Shown piece after piece: positions 33,383 to 44,694 of a DNA stretch of 64,000 nucleotides. Position 1 is the first letter of the stretch. Each line of letters begins with the position of its first letter. Both the position numbers and the translations under genes were made by a program. The stretch spans positions 42,897,155 to 42,961,154 of the forward strand of contig NC_085137.1 of assembly GCF_035046485.1 (NCBI RefSeq). Reading direction: 5' to 3'. The notes beneath the pieces were generated by a model that did no database searches, was not told where the DNA came from, and was given only the letters and a program-made list of their open reading frames with translations. Source of the stretch: Aedes albopictus. Its lineage: Eukaryota > Arthropoda > Insecta > Diptera > Culicidae.

Positions 33383-34290
33383 ATGTCCCTCGGTAAGCTC
33401 ATTCCCATTCCCTGCGCCGAGTGGCCCTTGTTGCGAGATCTATTCCGGCATGGTTGGCCCGAAAACGAGGTCCCCTTCAACGCCGTCCAAAACTACATCG
33501 ACTGGATTGGGATTGATCCAAACATCCGCCATCTTCAGGTCCTCGGTTTGGGTGATAGCTGGCGCGGTAATGGAACCTTCATAGTGTTGGTAGGTATTCG
33601 TGGATCAAGATCAATACTAAAGCTATTTTTGGAATTTTTGATCGTCAGGATCGCGACGAGTTGTATTTCTACTCACTGGATACATCTAACGAATCCTTGG
33701 AACATGCCCTGAAATTCATCGACTGGAACTACTCCTATCGCATATATGCCATATTGGATCGACACCAGGAAGCGCTGGGACGTGTACTGAACCGATTGAA
33801 TGTACGTTATTCCTTCTTAGAGGACACAACTCATCAGTATAGATTGCTAAAGGAAGATGTGACCGGTGAAGAGGAGGTTCGACCTCCAACAGGGTTTCGT
33901 ATAGGAAATCTAGCCGTTCATCATGCCAAATACATAAACGCCCGATGGGCATGTCGAGGGGGCGGAACAGAATACGCCATTGCACGCTGCATCGCTTGGA
34001 ATACCAGCGTAGGATTGTTCAACGAACATGGCGAATTGGCAGCGTGGTGCTTGTTGAGCAATTTGGGAATGATCTGTGTGTTGCAAACTGAAGAGTGCTA
34101 TCGTAGAAAAGGTTTTGGTGAGCTTGTGCTGAGGGCCATGGTAGCGAAATTGGTAAGAAGGGGGATGAATGCTAGTGCTAGCGTAGCTGTCGAGAATTTC
34201 GCCTCGAGAAAATTGTTTCAGAAGATAGGATTCAAGAAGGCGCAAACACTGTACTACACACAATATAAGGTTGATCGGCCAATGAAGTAG
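33383..34290 (+). CDS. glycine N-acyltransferase-like protein (GNAT/FR47), paralogue 3
   Basis: Predicted 282 residues. Exon 1 is 33383-33589 and exon 2 33649-34290; the 59-base intron has GTAGGT and CAG borders, in phase 0. I chose the ATG at 33383 because its product starts MSLGKLIPIP like paralogue 1 (MCPIGKLVPI); the upstream in-frame ATGs would lie in or before the TATA region. Conserved features are PFNAVQNYIDW, the DRDELYFYSL exon junction, CLLSNLGM and the acetyl-CoA loop YRRKGFGE from residue 220. This loop is closest to the classic R/Q-x-x-G-x-G/A pattern. Substrate unknown. Its stop lies 96 bases from the urate oxidase stop on the other strand. Confidence 0.87.
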
Positions 34291-34316
34291 AATTCCAACT
34301 GATTGTTATAAAATTT

Positions 34317-34329
34317 AATACAATTTATT
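34317..34329. promoter_or_regulatory. overlapping convergent polyadenylation signals
   Basis: On the minus strand AATAAA (complement of 34324-34329) lies 58 bases after the urate oxidase stop. On the plus strand a variant AATACA at 34317-34322 lies 27 bases after the acyltransferase stop. The two transcripts probably overlap at their 3' ends. Confidence 0.45.
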
Positions 34330-34386
34330 CGAGATATTTTCGATTCTTAAGTTTTCCCTTATATCTAACACTCATTTCACCAACTC

Positions 34387-37300
34387 CTACAGCTTACTCT
34401 TCGTCACCGTTTTGCGGTCCAGCTGTGCGTAGATGATTCCCGCAGGCTTGTCAACCGGTAGAAACACAGTCTCCTCCTTCAGTTCTTCTCCCTGGACCAG
34501 CTTGGGAAACTTACTGAAGTCAAAGTTGAAGTAGTGTTTGTTGGGCATGGTCATATCAATCGAAGACACCTCCGGGATGCTTTCAAGTACCAGCTTCTCC
34601 GCCAGGTAGAGCGTGTTCTGAACACTGGGCGAGAAGATACCCTTCTCGGTTTCGCCAGCGAAAGTGTTCAGGATGCATTGTTTGACCTTGTTCCAGCAGA
34701 AGTCAAAGTCCACTCCGGCCACGGTGGAGTACTGCCATGATGAACGAATTACCGTGCTGAAGATGCGATCATGCTGGTCGGGCAGGGAACGGTACTCGTC
34801 GTTGACGAAGTTCACGAATGCAGACTGGGTGGTTTTGAGCACGCGGAGGTCACTAAGGCCACTGATGACCGTGGGCATGGAGTCTGTTGGGAAAAAAGAA
34901 ACAAAAATGCTCAAGTGAATCACTTCTACATCCTCAAAATTATGAAAAAAAAATCAATGAAACATGATCTGCAATAATAATGACACAAAAATACAGCTTC
35001 AATTGATCTATACAATCAGGCAAAAAAAAATACTGAAAACACTTCTGCCAAGTTTCATGAAAATCGATGCTATACTCTACCTGATGCATTATTTGCATAA
35101 TTAGGTGTAGCCTATTTCCTTTAATACGCATTTTCACTAAAGTCCAAAGTACCGTCGTAATATTGGTCCATCGAAACCACGTATTAAATAAAAGTCAAAG
35201 AATCCAACGGAGGATGTAAAGTATCTTAGAATTATGTAATATTGTAGTTTAGCACACAATATGCATTCCATTCGTATTTTAAACGTACGGAATAGTGGCC
35301 CAATGTCACCCCACTTTGGCCCAATGACACCCCGCACGACGGTACTTTAAGAGTTTCGCACTGAATTATGTTGAAAGTATGGACCACCATGATGTTCACA
35401 GAATCAACAAGGCATCATTATACTGATCTCACGCACCAGGTTTGAATCAATTAGGAGTCTAATGCGATATCATGCACGACCAAAGCTTTCCAAGCACAAT
35501 CTTGATGTTTCCTGTATTATCTAGGTATCTATTGTACCATTATTATGTCAGCACCACATTAAAATTCTATGCATTATTTTGGATTTTAGCATCTTATTCA
35601 AACTAAAATCATGCATCATCTTTGAATGTTTTGTTCCTAATTGATCTTGGGCATTCCTATAGAAGCTTCACCACTTATTTCTCTAGTAGTAATACTAAGA
35701 ATTTCACAAGAAGTTCCACCGGAAATTCCTCTGGTAGTTCAACCACGTATTCCTGGAGGAGCTCTACCAGGTGCTTTATTAGTAGTTTCACTGAGAATTT
35801 CTCAGGGAGTTCCACCGAAAATTCTTGCAGTAGTACCACCAGCAATAACCGCAGGAGTTTCACCGAGATTTCAGTAAAAGTTCCTCTGCGAATTCTTCTA
35901 GAGAGTTACTCTAGCAGTTTTTCCTATAATTCATGTAGAAATTCCTCTAGGAATTTCTGAAGGAGTTCCGAGTGCAAATCCTGTGGGAGTTTCAACAGAA
36001 AATTTCGTAGGAGATCCGCAGGAAATTTCTGCCTGATTTTCACCGTAATTATTTCAAGAATTCCATGAGGAACATCATAAGGAGTTCCATCAATAATTCC
36101 ACTTAGAGCTCTACTTAAAATTCCTATGACAGTTCCATCAAAAATTCCTCTAGAACTATCACCGGGAAATTTCTTAGGAGTTCCACCAGGAGTTTCGCTG
36201 GGATTTTTGCCAGGATATCCACAGGAAAATCCCCTAGCAGTTCAACCGGGGAAATATTGCTTGGAGTTATACCGGGAATTCTTGTGTGAGTTCTTGTAGA
36301 CGTTTTGCCGAAAATTTCCATCAGAAATTCCCGCAGGAGTTTCACCGGAAATTCCTCTAGATATACCACTAAACATTGTTTAGGAAGTTCCGGTTGGAGT
36401 TCCCGCAGGAATTTTACAAAGGATTCCTCCAGAAATTCTAGCGCGAACTCCCGCAGGAGTTCCATCGGGGATGCTTCCAAAAGTTCCATCGAAAATGGCT
36501 CTAGAAGATCCACCGGAAATTTCCACAGGATTTTCACTTGAGAGTCTTCTAAGAGTACCACCGGCACTCAGTGGTTCAACAATTCTCGCAGGATATCTTC
36601 CAAGAACTCCTGTTAGAGTTCAATCACAGGCGTTTCACCATGAATTCCTGCAAGAAATGCAATGGGAATCCCCGCAGGAATTCTACCAGGAATTCCTGCT
36701 TTCTTTTCTGTTGGATACCTTATCACTGCTTCCAATTTTTTGATCCCAGGGAATTGTTCTACAAGTTCTACCGAGTATCCTTCTGTGAGTACGACTGGAG
36801 ATTCTCTAGAACTGCACCAAGAATTCCACCGGGAATTACTTTAGGAGTTTCACCGAAAAACCCTCCTAGTAGTTTCACCGGATTTCATCTAGAAGTTGTA
36901 CTTACAAACACTAGGAGTACATCCAGAAATTCAATCGTTAATTCTCGCAAGCATCCCGTCGGGATTTCTTCTGAGAGCTACACTCTAAATGGCTTGAAAA
37001 GTGTCACCGGGAAATCCCATAGGAGTTATATCGGAAAACCTTCTAGGAGTATCACCGGAAATTTATTTTTGTAATTCGGTCAGGAATTTCCGCAGGAGAT
37101 CTACAAAGAACTTTTGTAAGATCTCCATCGTATCTCACAGGAATTTGTGTATGGAGCTCCAATGGGAATTCCCACAAGAGGTGCATCGGGAATTTCTGTA
37201 GATGTTTCTGTGGGATTTTTTTAGAAGTTCTACCGAGAATTCCTCTGGATTTCCACCGGAAATTCCTCAAGCAGTTCAATTGGAAGTTTCTCAAAAATTG

Positions 37301-40300
37301 TACCAACAATTTCTCTAAGAGTTCCACAGGAAATCAGTTAAGAAGTTCTACCCAAAATTCCCGCAAAAGTTTCACCGGAAATTCCTCTAGAAATTGCACA
37401 GGGAGTTGCTCTAGAAGCAGGGATGCCAGATGATTTTTTGAAAAATCTGTATCGCTATATCCAAAAATCTGTATCCCATACAAAATTTTCGTAAAAAATC
37501 TGTATCCCATACAAAAATAAAATAGCTCCTCTAGCTCAAAAATCTGTATTTAATATAAAAAGAAATCTTTACGGATGCTCAAAAATCTGTACAATACAGA
37601 TAAATCTGTATATACGACATCCCTGTCTAGAAGTTCCATTTGGAATCCTTCTAAGCGTTTCACCGGGATTCACAACCAAGAACTCCTCTTAGAATTTCAA
37701 TTCTCTAGGAGTTCTACCGAAAGATCAACCAAAGGATTCTTCTAGGAGTTCCATCGGAAGTCCTCTATGAGTTGTTCAGTGCATGCCTGCAGCGAGTGCA
37801 GGAGCTCCAACTCGCAGAAGTTGCTCCGAGTGTTCCTGGAGAAGATACACCGTGCATTCCTCCAGGTGATCTATCGGAAGTTTCTTTGAGAGTTACACCG
37901 AGAGTTCCTGTGAGGCGTTCCACCGGGATTCCTCTAGGAGTTTCCGAGAATTCCGCCAGTAGTTCCAACGGGAGATTCTGTACAAGTTCCACCGCGAACA
38001 TCCACAGGAGGGCTCACAATGCCGATGCTGTAAGCGCACGGGTCTTCGACACGACCATGGTCGGTCCAGGAACTTTTCGGAATGGAAATATCCTTCATTC
38101 CTTGTGCATAGAATATCTTCATGCCTGCCACACGGTATACACATGCAAAAATGGTCATTGGCTGAAGAAGCTTTCAGTCAATTACTGTGAAACCTTTTCC
38201 CAGTTGGGACGTTACGCCAAGAAGACGAAGAAGAACCCACAGAAGTTCCTCCGGGATTTTATCCAGAAGTTTCAGGAGTTCCTCTAGAGGAGTTCACCTT
38301 CAATTCTTTTGAAAATTCCACCAAGAATCCCGATAGTTCCTCTCTAGGATTTCCTCCATGAATTCCATTGGGAGTTCGATTGAGATTTCTTCTAAGAGTT
38401 TCATCAAAAAGTACAGGCGTAGCTTACGCTCCGGGTACATATTAATGATTTTTACTAGGCATGACGTCCCTTGTGACGTCTAAATATACAGATGCGTCAC
38501 AAAGTCTTAGGAGGATTTTATAATGCATCCGAGCTTTTTGCATAAGGACCGAGAAATTTTCGACGTAATTCTTATAGGTATTTCTGATAGAACACCAAGA
38601 GGTTTTTATCTGGTGGAACTCCTAGAGATGATTTCTCCTTCACGCACCTCCTGGAGGAATTTCGGTAAAAATTACTGGTGATTTTTCACTTTTCTAGTTG
38701 TTTTCCTCAGTTCTACAAAAACGGATTTAATTATGATAAAGTTCTTCTTTGTGTTTTTGGTTTTTATGTTGCTTCTTGCCTTTCTCGTACACCTAAGTGT
38801 ACTGAAAGTATATATGTTCACTCAAAAAAACAATTTTCGATAAAAGGTTCGGAAGGTCAAGTTACATATATGTATATATACAAATCAACTCAGTTCGACG
38901 AATTGAAATAATGTCTGTATGTGTGTATGTATGTATGTCTGTGCGCGAAAAAAATTCACTTACTTTTAAGACACTTCCCATTCGCCAATTGTTCAGATTT
39001 TAGCGCAAATCGAACCGGAATTTTATCGCATTGTTTGCTATTAAAAATGGTCTGGATCGGTCAAGGCGTTCCGGAGTTATGGCCCTTTCAGTGATCCGGA
39101 CCAACACCGCTAGAACTGGCCGTAGGGGAGACTGGGGAGACTTGATCCCTTTTTCTTAATTTACCTGAAACTTTAAGAAAAAACACAAAACTAGATCCGA
39201 TTTCCGTTCAAAATGGCAGGTAAACATCTATTACAAGTTAATACACAACAGAAGGCCTTTAAATTATTGTTAAAGTTTTCAAAACTGTGTTTTTATGGAG
39301 GCATGTCTTATGATATATTTTTCAAAAATGGGTGACACTTGATCCCCCTTTGAGCACATGATTTATTTCAAGAGAAAATAATTCCAGAGTCTTCCTATTC
39401 ATTTTCTTTTCGAGTTTTCTTGTGTTTTTGATGAACATGGAGTGTTTGAAATTGTAAGATTTTCTTAAATTATTAAGGATATGCCGTATTTTCAAAATGG
39501 GGAGACTTGATCCCCCTTTTCTTGGTTTGTGCTAAAGTTATAATTATCTGACACATTTTATCGTTGAATTGACTAGAATTCCAAGTAAATAGAGGCTTCC
39601 GAATAGAATTTTATTTTTCACATGTATAATGTGTGTGTAATCCTCGAGGGATCAAGTCTCCCCATGTCACTGTTGTGTATACTAAGCTGAATTAAATATA
39701 ATGTGTTAACAACAGCCTTATTTGGATAAATAAGTTTGGAAGTATTTTATTCAAACTATGTACTGTGAAATTTTGACACGTTTTGGTTCAATTTTCACAA
39801 AATTATTGAGATTTTTCGGAATCGCCTAAAAGATTTCTGAAGGACTGAAAACAAACCATCAGCCGTTAAAAAATAATGCAATGTACAATCGAAATCACTC
39901 ATAGCCAAAACATAGTCGTTTGTTCAGGAGTAGTTTTGGAAAAATTATGCTAGAAGAAAAATGTTGTTGATTCCGAGAAAATATGGGGGGAACAAGTCTC
40001 CCCAGGGATCAAGTCTCCTCAGTCTCCCCTATAGGAAAATGAACCAAACCGCATAAACAAAACCAATCAGCAATGGAATTGTTACTTGGGATATTTGGTA
40101 TAGGAGAGATGGCTGGACTCCAAAATAACGACCAGAATATCCAAGATGGCTGTCTAAAATCCAAGATGGTGACTCCAAGTTCAAGATGGCGGCTGTTTAT
40201 TGGAATTTTAGGCTCTGAATCCATTCAATATGGGTATATCTGGTATAGGCAAGAAGTCTGGAGTCCGAAAATGGCGACCAAAATTTCCAAGATGGCGTGC

Positions 40301-43300
40301 TTAAATCCAAAATGGCGGGTCAAAATTCGAAATTGCGCCTGTTTTTAAGAATTTAATGTTCAATTAAAAACCGTTATGATTTCTGGTGCCATGAAGTGGA
40401 TTTTTGTTAAACGTATAAAAGTACGATATTCATCAACATGCCACTTGAGTTTTGTTGAAATGGGTTTTCAAAGGCACGAGAAAGGCGCCATTACCACTAG
40501 GGCTCATAAATCAAGCAGATATTTTCAGAAAGCCATCGATTCCGGTAAGGGGCTGCAGTTCGTCCATAAGCAATGCTCCTGGAAAACCGTCAAAGATTTA
40601 AATATGCTGGAACTCCTGAAGATATCTCTTGGAATGGCTTCTGGGCATTCTCGAAATATTCTTTTATTTTCACGACATTTTTCTTAGTATTCAACTTTAA
40701 ATTCCTCCCGAAGATTTTTCCAAGATTCCACCTATTCATTCTTGAGAATTTTGAGGATTCCAGAATTTCGACCGAATTTACCCGACAATCTTGCTGAACT
40801 TTTTACCTGGGTTATTTTATTGGGAAGTGGAACCATTTCGGCAGGCTTTTTTGGGTACTTTTCTGCTATAACTCATTCAATTTTAAACCAATTGACACAA
40901 TTTTTGGGATGCAACGAGATACGTATAGCATCTACCCGTGTGCAAAATCTCAAGTAAATTAGTTTTAAATTGTTTGAGTTATAGCGACAAACTGTCGAAA
41001 ATACCAGCCACTGCCCAAGTGGCTCGGTACCCTGTGTGTAGCATCTCGTGAGGAACTCCCATAAATTTCTCCTGCGTTTTTAAGCAAGATTTCAAGGGAT
41101 TTTATCCAGGGATCATCCCGGGATTTCCACAGGAGTATCTACCTGGATAATTTACAAATGTTGGCGCAGGATTTCTGCTCGAGTTTCTCCCAGAATTTCT
41201 CCTATATTGTTTTAAGAAATTTTATCCGGTTTGCCTCCCGGAATTTCCTTAGGAGTTCTTCCCGGGTTTTCTCCGAGAGACTTTGATGGACTTTACTATT
41301 CTTTTTCTACGGGAACTTTTTCTAGGAGTGTTACTGGAGTTTTTCATGAGTTTTCTACCAGATTCCCTCATGGTCATTCCTTCAAGAAATTATCGTGACC
41401 GTTTGTCTAGGGTTTCTAACGCAACATTAGTTAAATGTTGTCACAGGATTTCTCTTGAAGTTTCCTTTGATGTTTCTTCCTGCGTTCCTCCCGGGATATC
41501 TCAGAGTTTTTTAGAACATATATAGAAATAACCTGGACTTGCCTCAAGACTTTTCCGCGATTCATTCAGAGTTCTTTTTGGGATATCTATAGGCGTGATT
41601 GTTGATATTTCTTAAAGAGCTCTTCGCTCGATTATTCTAAGTGGTTTTTCAGGCTGTTCCTCTAACAGATTTTGTAGAATAACTTCCACCCAGGATCCCT
41701 AGCGATTGCCTCGGAATTGTGTTCCGTATTATTTTTAATATTTCTATAAAACTGGGAGTTCTTGCCCGAATTTTGTAGTTTTTTTTTCAGAATATATTCT
41801 GGAATAGTCTACACAATTCTTGTAAGAAATTCCTGCAAGAATATAGGAGGCACCCTGGAAAAATAACAAGAGTGACATAGGAACAAATTCCGAGAAAAAC
41901 TGGGACATCTCAGAAAAACTTTAGGGAGAAAGTAATTTTGAGTGGGTAATGTATGGGTAATTCCGGAAGGAACTCTGGAAACCTTCAAGAAAATTTCCCA
42001 GGAGAACTACGGGAGAAATTTGTCGAATGAAATCTCTGAAAGAACTTTGGGAGAATTTTTTTGGGATCTGCTGCAGAAGTTCTCATCTCTAAAATATTTT
42101 AAGAAAATTCTCCAGCAAATGTCAGTAGTTTAAGAAGTTTTCAGGGGATTTGACCAAAAGATGCAATAAAAATTTTGTGAAAAAATCACCTCGAAGTTTT
42201 GAAGAAGGTTCTCCCGTTTCTTGGGGATTTCGTCTATATTTCAAGGATTTCTCTACGCTTATAAATTAAACTAAAAATTAAGAAAAATTACAGTTTGGGC
42301 AATGTTTTCATTCTATTTTCGCTTTAAATTCACCCTTGGCCAAAAATAGAATGGAAACATTCCCAAACCTGTCTTTTCTCCCATTTTAAAAACTTCTTTT
42401 CGTATCATTTAGAATTTCACCTGGTTTTGCAGTTTAAAAGGAGTCCGTTCAAAACTTTTGCAAAGGTATCATTTTTATCTGGGATTCCGCTATCTTCTAC
42501 CATAATTTTCTTCAGCAATTTCTGCATAAATATTTACTTAAAATAAATACTCAAAAATACATAAAGTATGTCACTAGAAACTTCAAAAATTCATCCAAAA
42601 ATAATCATAAAAAACCCTATCAAAAATCTTCCAACAAAATTTTGAATTAACTACAAACTTTCCAAGAATTTTTATTTTTCTGCCTGTAAATATATCATGA
42701 ATACTGTTGTAAATTATTCAGTCATTCTCCCATGAATATGTACAATGTATCAATTTTGTTCTTTTCCGAATAGTATTTTTGTCAATAATTTGGCAGAAGT
42801 ATCTGAATGAGTATGTGTACAAAAGTTCTGCAAAAACTTTTTCTTAACCCTTTTTTTCTTTCTCGCCTGTTGGGAAAATTAAGCCACTGCGTCCAATAAG
42901 CTGAACTTTTGTGGCACAGTTTAATCAAGCATCTCATCCTACTCACCGCCTCGCTTCTGTGTTACGTCGCAATACCGAATCGCCGTTGGAGTGAACACAA
43001 ACGCGTGATTGTGCAGATCCTGATAGGGTCCCTTGCCGAAGCCCATCCGGGACCAGGGATACTCATCGATGTGAATGGAAACCTCGTTTACGTGGGAGTA
43101 CTTGTTCAGGAAGTGATCGCACAGCAAAATTCCAAACTCTTCCGGCGATTTCAGGCCATACTTGCGCGCCAGTAGGTATACCGTGTTCTTCTGAGAATCC
43201 GTAGCAACGATGTCGCTGTTGTCTCCTGCAATGAAAGACATTCGTGAGTTTCGGACTAATCGTTGAACACGCCTTGACCTCAGTACCTTGCAGGTAATCC

Positions 43301-43488
43301 TTCTGACTGGCCAACTTCAGCTTGGTTCCGACCTCGAACTCCTTAATACTGTGAACCAATCCGTTGCGCACCACGTGCAGCACCTTGACACTGTCTTTGC
43401 CATAGCCGTAGTTGCTAATCTTGAAGTGATCTGGCACGTCACGGAATCCGGCATCGCGCGATTCCTCAACCAACTTTCTGGACATCAT
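34387..43488 (-). CDS. Uro: urate oxidase (uricase), three exons
   Basis: Oxidises urate to 5-hydroxyisourate in peroxisomes without a cofactor, feeding purine nitrogen toward allantoin. The exons are 43488-43287, 43225-42947 and 34883-34387 (978 bases with the stop, 325 residues); all borders are GT-AG and the frame closes exactly. Conserved residues are K31 (YGKD), T76 (VATDSQKN), R200 (DRIFST), Q249 (SPSVQ) and H277 (MPNKHYFNFD). The C-terminus is SKL, the canonical PTS1 peroxisome signal. The first of two adjacent ATGs was taken as the start. The frame is open further 5' to an AG at 43592-43593, so a leader exon could exist. The loop found in Drosophila uricase before LHNHAF is absent. 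Intron 1 is 61 bases; intron 2 is 8063 bases of repeats. It converges with acyltransferase gene 3. Confidence 0.95.
37418..37625. mobile_element. 208-base hAT-like MITE, TSD TCTAGAAG
   Basis: Perfect 8-base duplication TCTAGAAG at 37410-37417 and 37626-37633. Ends are CAGGGATGCCAGAT and CATCCCTG. The interior repeats AAAATCTGTAT. Same family as 12675-13047. Confidence 0.88.
38104..38234 (+). mobile_element. Feilai-like SINE 3' fragment
   Basis: GAATATCTTCATGCCTGCC, then ATGCAAAAATGGTCATTGGC, then GGGACGTTACGCCAAGAAG with a GAA-rich end. The same body occurs at 45941 and, inverted and longer, at 53511. The family name is from memory. Confidence 0.6.
38770..40495. repeat. interspersed repeat with GCCTTTCTCGT ends and (TGTA)n microsatellite
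   Basis: Left side reads TTGCCTTTCTCGTACACC; a matching inverted word GGCACGAGAAAGGCG lies near 40480. Inside are TGTATGTATGTATGTCTGTG and several CCAAGATGGCG-type words (40130-40330). Interrupted by the TA element at 39125-40029. The outer borders are tentative. Confidence 0.45.
39125..40029. mobile_element. 905-base TA-flanked element (GGGGAGACTGRGGAGAC ends)
   Basis: Inverted ends of 25 bases with one mismatch: left GGGGAGACTGGGGAGAC, right complement GGGGAGACTGAGGAGAC, both followed by TTGATCCC. TA at 39123-39124 and 40030-40031. The word GGGGAGACTTGATCCCC or its complement also recurs inside. No transposase. Confidence 0.85.
40822..41032. mobile_element. palindromic MITE, CTATAACTCA family, copy 3
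   Basis: AAGTGGAACCATTTCGGCAG at the left, complement of GAGCCACTTGGGCAGTGGC at the right. CTGCTATAACTCATTC and GAGTTATAGCG form the inner arms. Confidence 0.75.
41033..42270. repeat. degenerate 15-base array, diverged
   Basis: CCCGGGATTTC, GGAATTTCTCC and AGGATTTCT words at irregular spacing. An older version of the array in the urate oxidase intron. Confidence 0.55.
42292..42386. repeat. hairpin in urate oxidase intron 2
   Basis: GTTTGGGCAATGTTTTCATT with CTATTTT pairs with AAAATAG and AATGGAAACATTCCCAAAC; stem of about 27 bases. Probably a tiny MITE. Confidence 0.6.
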
Positions 43489-43591
43489 CTTGGCGGTTGT
43501 TGTGTTTGCTGCGTTCGCTGCGCTTTGTTGTCTGTTGTTATGCAGAGATGCCTCCGACACGTCACTAGCCTCGTCACCGGGGGGGATCTTC

Positions 43592-44690
43592 CTATGAAAA
43601 ACAAATTGAAAAGTTTCGTCTTGAATCAACACAAATATTTTTCTCGATTCAACCTCAGGATTCCCAACCGTTGTAAACAAGGCGAAATCGTACTCCGTAG
43701 AAGACGATTGCTTACGAATCAGTTCTGGCAGAAGTCCCTAAGTACGTAGATAGTCGGGGTTCGCAGTCATCGAGTTGCGAAGATAGCTCTAATCATAGGT
43801 TAACGGAAAAAGTCGTTTGAATTATCACGATTCGCCTTGGAAGCTGCTAGACTGCTAAATTTGGAGCAGCAAACAGTGTGAGATTGCCGAAATGTGAGCT
43901 ATGACGAAGAGCGGGCCCCTCACAACGGTCGCAGCTTGCGGACGTGAGCCGAATAAACAGGCGACCTTCACCATTTGACACCGGCAACGGTGTTATCGCT
44001 TTATGGGTTTATTCCCGCGGTTCCAACTCCGTTACGGAAGAGTAACGATCGCCATGTGCGCGCTTACGCATCCGCACAGCGGTGAAAACAATGTAACGAC
44101 AAAGAAAGTACCTAATCTCTGCCTCATGCTAACGAGGATTGCACGACGGAGCACCTGTTTACGGTACGCTCAACTGAATTCCGATCATGCCGCATCTCAT
44201 GATCGATCGATCGTCGTCGTAGTCGTCGCGGTGTTACGTCCGTCAGCCAATCCTCCTTATCAGCTGAAATTTACGACGCATCAGCTGCTGCAATCTGCGA
44301 GGAGTGATGTGTCTACAAATATGGGCCGCACTCTTCTAGTTGGGTATAGTGCCGCTCTGAGTAGAGGTCAAAGAGCCTGATTAGTGCATTACAACTCGAC
44401 AATACAAGACGATCACGCAGAACCGGTTCTACACTCGGTAGACTGGTGTGATCTGGTTTACGGTTGGATTGGGTGCATCGGTAGCTCATCATTACACCTA
44501 GAGAGAAACAATAAAACTTGGCTCGTGCTTATCTGCAAAGACCTTATAATGTATGTCATCCAAGAGCTGTAATTCCAATGGCCAAGACCACATTTATTTG
44601 TGGTTTCTCTAGTATTCATTTGCTTAACCCTACTTGTGCTTTAGGGTCATTTTTGACCCAAAGACGCTTCGAGGTTCCTGTAATATGCAA
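43592..44690 (-). other. upstream region of urate oxidase
   Basis: Higher GC (43900-44300) than the flanks, with a GATCGATCGATCGTCGTCG simple-sequence patch and a TTATCA (GATA-type) word at 44258-44263. Probably contains the promoter. No TATA or initiator could be assigned. Confidence 0.35.
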
Positions 44691-44694
44691 ATGT

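Larger units (their letters stand above)
35620..38410. repeat. degenerate array with 30-base unit (TTCCACCGGAAATTCCTCTA type)
   Basis: Variant of the 15-base array in which two halves differ (TTCCACCGGGAATT and CCTCTAGGAGTT), giving a period near 30. The minus-strand frame shows a matching 10-residue rhythm (EFPVELLREF-like). Sits wholly in the urate oxidase intron. Interrupted at 37418-37625 and 38104-38234. Confidence 0.75.
34884..42946 (-). other. urate oxidase intron 2, repeat-filled
   Basis: Donor GTGAGT (complement of 42941-42946), acceptor AACAG (ending at 34884), phase 1. It contains the 15/30-base arrays, a hAT-like MITE, a SINE fragment, a TA element, a palindromic MITE and a hairpin, all listed separately. 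34884-35620 has no recognised feature. Confidence 0.85.
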
